DNA of 14,216 nt, taken from JBOIBN01 sp050739575. GTDB lineage: Bacteria; Pseudomonadota; Gammaproteobacteria; JAKDMP01. The stretch is taken from the NCBI GenBank assembly GCA_050739575.1, contig JBOIBN010000059.1, positions 1 to 14,216 on the forward strand, read 5' to 3'. A program made the position numbers and the translations under genes. Shown piece by piece: positions 1 through 5,795 of this stretch (positions within the stretch are counted from its first letter, which is position 1; every line of letters starts with the position of its first letter). The notes below the pieces were generated by a model. That model searched no databases and had not been told where the DNA came from. It was given only the letters and a program-made list of their open reading frames with translations.

Positions 1-1641
1 ACGGTGGAGCTGACCGCCTATCCCGACAGGCGCAGTTCGGCGGTGGGCCGCGTCGTCGAGGTGCTCGGTGCGCGCGAACGTGCCGGCATGGCGACCGAGC
101 TTGCGATCCGCAATCATGAACTGCCGCACGAGTGGCCCGCGGCGGTCGAGACGGAGGCACGCGAGCTGCCGAATGCAGTGCGTGCGGCCGATGTGAAAGG
201 GCGCAAGGATTTGCGCGAACTGCCGCTGGTCACGATAGACGGCGAGGACGCCCGTGATTTCGACGATGCGCTCTGTTGCCGGCCCGAAGGCGAGGGGTTC
301 CGGCTGTATGTCGCGATCGCCGACGTGTCGCATTACGTGCGTGCGGGTACGGCGCTCGACGAAGAAGCTCGCCGCCGCGGCAATTCGGTGTATTTTCCTG
401 ATCGCGTGCTACCGATGTTGCCCGAGGCGCTCTCCAACGGTTTGTGCTCGCTCAACCCCGAGGTGGATCGGCTGTGCATGGTGGCCGAACTCGATGTTCG
501 CGGCGACGGTCATGTCAACCGCAGCCGTTTTTATCCGGCCGTGATGCACTCGCGGGCGCGGCTCACCTATACCGAAGTCGCGGCGATACTCATTGACGGC
601 GACAAGGCAGCGCGCAAGCGGCGCGAAGCGTTGCTGGCGGACCTCGAGATTCTCCATCGGTGTTTCCGCGCGCTCGCCAAAGCTCGCAGCCGCCGCGGTG
701 CGATCGATTTCGATTCGGTCGAGACACGCTTCGTGTTCGATGCCGACGGGCACGTGAGCGCCCTCAAGCCGACGCTGCGCACCGACGCGCATCGGCTGGT
801 GGAGGAATGCATGATCGCCGCGAACAGCGCGGTCGCAAAGCGCCTCGCCCGCGCGAAGGTTCCCGCGCTCTACCGCGTTCACGAGCATCCGCCCGCGGAC
901 AAGCTGGCGGAACTGCGCGATTTTCTCGCCCTGCACGGGCTTTCGCTCGGCGGCGGCGAGCATCCGGAGCCCGAGCATTACGCGAAGCTGGTCAAGAAAA
1001 TCGCCGACCGTCCCGACCGGCTGCGGATCGAGACGATGCTGCTGCGCTCGCTCGCCCAGGCCGTGTACGCGCCGACACCCATCGGACATTTCGGACTGGC
1101 GCTCGAAGACTACACGCATTTCACCTCGCCGATCCGCCGTTATCCCGATCTCATCGTGCATCGTGCACTCCGCCACGCGATCGCCGGTGATGCAGCCGAA
1201 ACGTTCGAATACACGCAGGGCGATCTCGAAGGCCTCGGCCGCCACTGCTCGGCGACCGAGCGGCGGGCCGACGAGGCGACGCGTGAGGCCGCCGACATGC
1301 TCAAGTGCCAGTTCATGCGCGAGCGGGTCGGCGAAGTTTTCCCCGGCGTGGTAACCGGAGTGACCGGATTCGGTCTCTTCGTCGAACTCGAAGGGCTTTA
1401 TCTCGAAGGGCTGGTGCACGTCACCGCGCTCGATTCCGATTACTACGTCTTCGATCCTGCGACCCAGCGTCTCAGCGGTGAGCGCTCCGGCGTGAGCTAC
1501 GCGGTCGGCGATCCGCTCGCCGTGAAGGTCGTGCGCGTGAGCGTCGAGGAACGCAAGATCGATCTCGTGCCCGCCGCGCCGCCGCGCGCGAAGAGCAAGC
1601 AGGGTAAAACCCGCACGCAAGGCAAGAGACGCCGGCGGTGA
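1..1641 (+). CDS. rnr: Ribonuclease R, 3' part (5' end outside window)
   Basis: RNase R is a processive 3'-to-5' exoribonuclease that degrades structured RNA and takes part in rRNA and tmRNA quality control in the cytoplasm. The frame is open from base 1, and full-length enzymes are roughly 750-850 residues, so about 200-250 N-terminal residues (cold-shock/OB domains) lie outside the window. The GTG at base 4 is an internal Val codon, not the start. The RNB catalytic core is clear: the aspartate-rich motif DGEDARDFDDA (codons 80-90) supplies the metal ligands, and HFTSPIRRYPDLIVHRAL is the typical late RNB motif. An S1 RNA-binding domain follows (GVVTGVTGFGLFVELE onward), then a Lys/Arg-rich tail ending in KRRRR, as is usual in RNase R but not RNase II. 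The stop overlaps the rlmB start by four bases, so the two are probably translationally coupled. Identification is firm. Confidence 0.96.
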   Translation, partial: TVELTAYPDRRSSAVGRVVEVLGARERAGMATELAIRNHELPHEWPAAVETEARELPNAVRAADVKGRKDLRELPLVTIDGEDARDFDDALCCRPEGEGFRLYVAIADVSHYVRAGTALDEEARRRGNSVYFPDRVLPMLPEALSNGLCSLNPEVDRLCMVAELDVRGDGHVNRSRFYPAVMHSRARLTYTEVAAILIDGDKAARKRREALLADLEILHRCFRALAKARSRRGAIDFDSVETRFVFDADGHVSALKPTLRTDAHRLVEECMIAANSAVAKRLARAKVPALYRVHEHPPADKLAELRDFLALHGLSLGGGEHPEPEHYAKLVKKIADRPDRLRIETMLLRSLAQAVYAPTPIGHFGLALEDYTHFTSPIRRYPDLIVHRALRHAIAGDAAETFEYTQGDLEGLGRHCSATERRADEATREAADMLKCQFMRERVGEVFPGVVTGVTGFGLFVELEGLYLEGLVHVTALDSDYYVFDPATQRLSGERSGVSYAVGDPLAVKVVRVSVEERKIDLVPAAPPRAKSKQGKTRTQGKRRRR

Positions 1642-2396
1642 ACATCGTCTGCGGGCTGCACGCGGTGCGGCTCGCGCTGCTTCACGGCCAGGTCCGGCGC
1701 CTGCTGCTCGATGCCCGGCGCAAGGATCGTCGCTTGACCGAGTTGCGTGCACTGGCGCACGGACGCGGCATCGCGATCAACGAGGCAACGTCCGACGAAC
1801 TCGATCGCCTGGCGGAAGGCGCGCGACATCAGGGTGCCGTCGCCGAAATAGAAGGAACCGCACCGCTTACCGAGAACCAGTTCGAGGCCTGGCTTCAGGC
1901 CGCAGAAAATCCATTTGTCCTGGTGCTCGACGGAGTGGAGGACCCGCGCAATCTCGGCGCCTGTCTGCGTGCCGCCGATGGCGCCGGCGTCAATGCCGTG
2001 GTGTTGCCGCGTCGTCGCGCCGCCGGACTCACGCCCGCCGCACGCAAGACCGCGAGCGGCGCCGCCGAGTCGCTGACGATTTTCACCGTAACCAATCTGG
2101 CCCGTGCGCTCGACGCCATGGGCGACGCCGGGCTCACCCGCGTGGGCGCCGCGCTCGATCCCGAAGCGATACCGCCGTGGCAGGCGGATCTCGGCGGTCC
2201 GCTCGCGCTGGTATTGGGTGCGGAAGAAGCGGGTCTGCGCCGGCTTACGCGGGAACGTCTCGATGCCGTCGTCGCGTTGCCGATGTGCGGCGTGGTCGAA
2301 AGCCTTAACGTCGCCGTCGCCTGCGGCGCACTGCTCTACGAGGCGGTGCGCCAGCGCAGCCAACTCGATACCGACGTTCGATCGCATAAAGCCTGA
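1638..2396 (+). CDS. rlmB: 23S rRNA (guanosine-2'-O-)-methyltransferase RlmB
   Basis: RlmB methylates the 2'-OH of G2251 (E. coli numbering) in the peptidyl-transferase P-loop of 23S rRNA using S-adenosylmethionine. The 252-residue product has the family's usual length. Residues 1-75 form the substrate-binding N-terminal domain (GLHAVR near the start, HQGAVAEI at 64-71). The SpoU/TrmH knot domain follows, with motif 1 DPRNLGACLRAADGAGV (Asn105, Arg111), motif 2 LVLGAEEAGL (Glu196/197) and motif 3 LPMCGVVESLNVAVACG (Ser222, Leu223, Asn224). All three motifs look intact, so the enzyme should be active. The start is a GTG that overlaps the rnr stop as GTGA. No other start fits the conserved N terminus. 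The rnr-rlmB order is conserved in many proteobacteria. Identification is firm. Confidence 0.95.
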   Translation: MNIVCGLHAVRLALLHGQVRRLLLDARRKDRRLTELRALAHGRGIAINEATSDELDRLAEGARHQGAVAEIEGTAPLTENQFEAWLQAAENPFVLVLDGVEDPRNLGACLRAADGAGVNAVVLPRRRAAGLTPAARKTASGAAESLTIFTVTNLARALDAMGDAGLTRVGAALDPEAIPPWQADLGGPLALVLGAEEAGLRRLTRERLDAVVALPMCGVVESLNVAVACGALLYEAVRQRSQLDTDVRSHKA

Positions 2397-2425
2397 TAGC
2401 GGGCGCGAGTAGCACGCCGACACAC

Positions 2426-2454
2426 ACATTCGAATCGGCTCATACCTCTATAAT
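2426..2454 (+). promoter_or_regulatory. Probable sigma70 promoter of the GH15 gene
   Basis: A perfect -10 hexamer TATAAT lies at 2449-2454 in the 84-bp gap after rlmB. The -35 region about 17 bp upstream (ACATTC, 2426-2431) matches the consensus poorly, so an activator or extended contacts may be needed. Transcription would begin near 2461 and leave a 5' UTR of only about 20 nt before the ATG at 2481. No terminator hairpin is visible after rlmB, so read-through is also possible. Confidence 0.5.
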
Positions 2455-2480
2455 CACGATAAGAGTGAATGGAGCGAGGC

Positions 2481-4388
2481 ATGAGCACCAAATTCGAAGA
2501 CATGGCCGCAATCGCCGGAGAGAAAAGAGAGCCGGATGCGAAAGTGTCGCGCGAATATCAACCCGGCAAGCTGCCTGACTACAAACCCATCGAAGCCTAT
2601 GGGCTGATCGGCGATTGCCGCACCACGGCCCTGGTCGGCGAAGATGGTTCGATAGACTGGACCTGTTTCCCCGATTTCGACAGTCCGTCAGTGTTCGCCG
2701 CCATTCTCGATCCCGAAGCCGGACGCTTCGCGATACGTCCGCGTGAGCCGTTCCGTTCCCGCCAGGTCTATGAAGCCGGCACCAACGTGCTGGTTACCCG
2801 GTTCGACACCGCGAACGGTGTAGTGCGCATCCGTGATTTCATGCCGGTGATCGCGGAGCGGCGCAATCCGGCTTCCGAAATACATCGGGGCGTAGAAGGC
2901 GTTTCGGGACACGTGCCGATGGAGTTGATGTTCGAGCCTCGTTTTCACTACGGCCGCGAACTGCCGCGTTTCGAATCCGGTTCTCACGGCGCGCTTGCCT
3001 GTCACGGCAGGAAGAACGAACAGGTATTGGCACTTTCCTCCCAACTTTCGCTCACGCTGGATGAGCACGGCGCGCGCGCGAATTTTGTCGTCGAGGGCGG
3101 TGACCGGCTGTGGTTCGTGGTCGACTGGGACAGCCGGATGACACATCCGGTCAAGGCCTATGGTTCGGAACGGCGTCTGCGGCTTACCCGCGCCTTTTGG
3201 CGCGACTGGGTCTCGCGGCTGGCCTATCACGGCAACTACAGGAACGAGGTCGAGCGTAGTTTGTTGACGCTGAAACTTTTGAGTTCCGGCGCAACCGGGG
3301 CTGTTATCGCAGCACCGACCGCGAGCCTGCCCGAGTGGATCGGCGGCGGTCGCAACTGGGATTATCGCTACACCTGGGTGCGCGATTCCGCCTTCATTAT
3401 GCACGCACTTTTCAATGCCGGCTACGTGTCGGAAGGCACGGAATATTTCGACTGGATGCTCGAACGCTGCGTGACGGGCGATTCCGAACTCGGGATCATG
3501 TACAGCGTACGCGGCGAGTCGGATCTTCCCGAAAGCAAGCTGAAGTTGCGCGGTTACGAAGATTCCAATCCGGTGCGCGTCGGCAATGCCGCGGCCGAGC
3601 AGTTCCAGCTGGACATCTACGGCAGCCTGATCGAGGCCGCATTGCATTACCGGCGCGTAGGCGGTGTACTGACGATGGTCGAGGCCGAACGCATCGCATC
3701 TATTGTCGAGTTCGTGCGCGCCCACTGGCGCGAACCCGACGACGGCATCTGGGAGGCGCGCGGTCATCGCCAGCACTACACCTACTCCAAAGTCTGGGCG
3801 TGGGTAGCGCTCGACCGGGGTGCGCAGCTGATGCGCGAACTGGGACTGGATATGCCGTGGAGAGAGTGGGCCGCAGAGGCCGAAGTCGTCCGCAGCGACG
3901 TGCTGGAACATGCCTACAACGAAAAACTTGGCGCTTTCACCCAGTTTTACGGCAGCAACATACTCGATTCCGCCGCGCTGGTCATGCCGATCACGGGCAT
4001 CATCCGGGCCGACGATCCGCGTTTCCGTTCAACGCGGGAAGTGATCTGCCGCGAACTGGCTGCCGGTCCTTATCCGCTTTTGTACCGCTACAATCCTGAG
4101 CTCGCCAAGGACGGCGTCGGCGGTCCCGAAGGGGCGTTCCTGCTACCCTCGTTCTGGCTGGTTGAAGGGCTTGCCCTCGGCGGCCTGCACAAAGAAGCGC
4201 GCGCCACCTTCGAGGCGTTGCATCATCACGCCTCCGCGCTCGGACTCTACAGCGAGGAGATTCATCCCGAGAGCGGCCGGCTGCTCGGAAACTTCCCGCA
4301 GGGCTTCAGCCATCTCGGACTGATCAACGCCGCCCTGCGCCTCGAAGAAGGCGCCCATATCTCGCGTCCAAACATTGCGGATCGCTAA
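2481..4388 (+). CDS. Glycoside hydrolase family 15 protein (trehalase/glucoamylase-like)
   Basis: GH15 enzymes hydrolyse terminal alpha-glucosidic bonds by an inverting mechanism; bacterial members with this layout include trehalases and glucoamylases. The N-terminal beta-rich trehalase-like domain begins near residue 34 (IEAYGLIGDCRTTALVG, then DGSIDW and FDSPSVFAAILD). The (alpha/alpha)6 barrel contains RNWDYRYTWVRDSAF from residue 291, GYEDSNPVRVGNAA and QFQLDIYG in the middle, and GPEGAFLLPSFWLVEGL from residue 548, whose Glu550 is a likely catalytic residue. There is no signal peptide, so the enzyme is probably cytoplasmic and may act on trehalose, maltose or glycogen fragments. I chose ATG 2481 because the Shine-Dalgarno-like GGAGCGAGG at 2471-2479 sits just before it. 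An in-frame ATG at 2469 would overlap that site. The length of 635 residues is normal for the family. The exact substrate cannot be told from sequence. Confidence 0.9.
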   Translation: MSTKFEDMAAIAGEKREPDAKVSREYQPGKLPDYKPIEAYGLIGDCRTTALVGEDGSIDWTCFPDFDSPSVFAAILDPEAGRFAIRPREPFRSRQVYEAGTNVLVTRFDTANGVVRIRDFMPVIAERRNPASEIHRGVEGVSGHVPMELMFEPRFHYGRELPRFESGSHGALACHGRKNEQVLALSSQLSLTLDEHGARANFVVEGGDRLWFVVDWDSRMTHPVKAYGSERRLRLTRAFWRDWVSRLAYHGNYRNEVERSLLTLKLLSSGATGAVIAAPTASLPEWIGGGRNWDYRYTWVRDSAFIMHALFNAGYVSEGTEYFDWMLERCVTGDSELGIMYSVRGESDLPESKLKLRGYEDSNPVRVGNAAAEQFQLDIYGSLIEAALHYRRVGGVLTMVEAERIASIVEFVRAHWREPDDGIWEARGHRQHYTYSKVWAWVALDRGAQLMRELGLDMPWREWAAEAEVVRSDVLEHAYNEKLGAFTQFYGSNILDSAALVMPITGIIRADDPRFRSTREVICRELAAGPYPLLYRYNPELAKDGVGGPEGAFLLPSFWLVEGLALGGLHKEARATFEALHHHASALGLYSEEIHPESGRLLGNFPQGFSHLGLINAALRLEEGAHISRPNIADR

Positions 4389-4420
4389 TCTATTTCAGTC
4401 GACGAGTACAGACGGCAGCC

Positions 4421-5485
4421 ATGACTAATCACCGCTCGCGATCGCATGCAGACACAGGCAGTCACTCCGAAAGCCCCGGTGCCACGACCGGCGAAGGATG
4501 GACGCTGCAAGCCGTCGGCGTCACCGAGCTTGAAGAGCAACTCTACGAGATACTGCTTGTTCATCCCGGCGCCATACTTGCGGATCTGATTGCGTTCTCC
4601 AATTTCTCCCGGCGCAAGGTGCAACTGGTGCTGGAAGCGCTCGAACTGAAAGGCATGGCGAGCCATTCTCCGGAACGGCATCATCGCTATTTCCCAACGC
4701 CACCCGACGTAGCGATCGAGACGTTGATAGCCAAACGAACCGAGGCATTTCAACGCGTGCGGGTGGTGGCATCTCGTCTCCAGGAAAAGGCGCACGGGGC
4801 CCATGATTCGCAAAATCCAGACGAACGAGTGGTCGAGATCATAATGGGGCAGGAACCACAACTCGAAGTCTTCAAGCAAATTCAGTGCGCCGCACAGAAG
4901 GAGCTGATCGGTTTCGATCGTCTACCTCATGTGATGTCCGTAGTGAACCAAGTGCAGTTTGACGTGATGGACCGCGGTGTGCAGTACCGTGGCATTTATG
5001 ATCGCAGCATTTTGGAATTACCCGATGCCGCCGAGCACATCTGGGCCTACATGAAGGGAGGTGAGGAAGCGCGGGTTTACCACACGGTTCCTCTCAAGCT
5101 GATCGCCGCCGATCACCGTATCGCCCTGCTGCCACTGGAATCGCAGCAATTAAGCGGAGCAATCCTGCTGGTCCGTTCCAGTTCCTTACTCGACGCTCTC
5201 TACGAATTGTTCGAGCTCATCTGGGAACGTGCCGCGCCTATTTTATTGACATCTTCCGGCATGCTGGAAGCCGGGGAAGAAGAGTCTTCCATTGCCTCTA
5301 AAGTCGAGCACCTGATTCCGCTGCTCGCCGCCGGCTTGAATGATAAGGCCATTGCAGCCCAACTCGGCATTTCCCATCGTACCCTGGACCGGTACATGAG
5401 AGAATTCATGCAAAGTATGGACGCCAGAACGCGCTTTCAGGCGGGCTGGATAGCCGCACACCGGTTTTCTCGTCCCATACAGTAG
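4421..5485 (+). CDS. TrmB/LuxR-type transcriptional regulator with two HTH domains
   Basis: This 354-residue protein looks like a one-component regulator with a DNA-binding domain at each end. Residues 36-95 resemble a TrmB-type winged helix (LEEQLYEILLVHPGAILADL, then FSRRKVQLVLEALELKGMAS). A short helical stretch at about 100-125 could be a coiled linker. Residues 135-275 form a mixed alpha/beta sensor-like region containing VQYRGIYDRSILELPDA and PLKLIAADHRIALLPL, as in TrmB-LuxR regulators annotated in many bacteria. Residues 293-335 form a LuxR-like HTH (IPLLAAGLNDKAIAAQLGISHRTLDRYMRE). There is no receiver domain, so control by phosphorylation is not expected. The start has only a weak ribosome site. 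The gap from the GH15 stop is 32 nt with no terminator, so the two may be co-transcribed. Its target is unknown; the downstream FG-GAP genes are the obvious candidates, by position only. Confidence 0.85.
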   Translation: MTNHRSRSHADTGSHSESPGATTGEGWTLQAVGVTELEEQLYEILLVHPGAILADLIAFSNFSRRKVQLVLEALELKGMASHSPERHHRYFPTPPDVAIETLIAKRTEAFQRVRVVASRLQEKAHGAHDSQNPDERVVEIIMGQEPQLEVFKQIQCAAQKELIGFDRLPHVMSVVNQVQFDVMDRGVQYRGIYDRSILELPDAAEHIWAYMKGGEEARVYHTVPLKLIAADHRIALLPLESQQLSGAILLVRSSSLLDALYELFELIWERAAPILLTSSGMLEAGEEESSIASKVEHLIPLLAAGLNDKAIAAQLGISHRTLDRYMREFMQSMDARTRFQAGWIAAHRFSRPIQ

Positions 5486-5677
5486 GTACGCGGACGCTGT
5501 AGGGGTCTGTAGGACGGGTCTGAAAAAGACAGTTAAAACATCGCCGGATATGGCGAACTTTCGTCATGTCGAGAATGCGCCGTCAAATTTCATTGACTTT
5601 CGCCTTCATCCCTATTAGCTTGAAACTACGAGACGCTCTGCCTTTAACCGAGCAGGCAGCTGAAAAACTCAGTTGTT
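5486..5677. other. Non-coding gap upstream of the first FG-GAP gene
   Basis: Together with the following leader, this stretch forms a gene-free gap of 310 bp. It is visibly more AT-rich than its neighbours. A TTGACT at 5593-5598 followed after 17 bp by TAGCTT (5616-5621) could be a weak promoter for the next gene. Two short inverted repeats near 5517-5553 have only 4-bp stems and no T-run, so they are not convincing terminators. A 77-codon open frame at 5566-5799 overlaps the leader and the next start codon, lacks a ribosome site and is not conserved at the third paralogue, so I do not call it a gene. Confidence 0.5.
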
Positions 5678-5795
5678 TGTTGCGATGCCACACGGGTAGG
5701 TCGGACTTGCCGCGTCTGAAGATCCGGAACGGATTTTCAGAATTTCTACAACTGTCACCCCTATTATGGGGGCTACATATCGGAGGTATCAGACG
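5678..5795 (+). promoter_or_regulatory. Conserved leader 1 with two hairpins and strong SD
   Basis: Over 118 nt this region aligns without gaps to the leader at 12301-12418, at about 78% identity by hand count. Hairpin 1 is the near-palindrome at 5695-5711 (GGTAGGTCGGACTTGCC), whose departures from symmetry are all G-T, so they would be G-U pairs in RNA. Hairpin 2 pairs 5715-5725 with 5731-5741 (11 bp with one G-U, loop GGAAC). GGAGG at 5782-5786 is a strong Shine-Dalgarno site 9 nt before ATG 5796. The palindrome starts 101 nt before the ATG, as it does at the other two paralogues. It could be an RNA leader structure or a DNA operator. Confidence 0.65.

Noticed and set aside
409..1752. 447-codon open frame on the - strand across rnr
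   Set aside because: It is the antisense shadow of the high-GC rnr/rlmB genes, with no family resemblance; the + strand has catalytic motifs throughout.
2688..3911. 407-codon open frame on the - strand across the GH15 gene
   Set aside because: Shadow of the GH15 frame, with low-complexity translation and no recognisable motif.
5695..5711. Sigma54 promoter (GG...GC pair in the palindrome)
   Set aside because: The spacing between GG and GC does not fit the required 10 bp in any register I tried.
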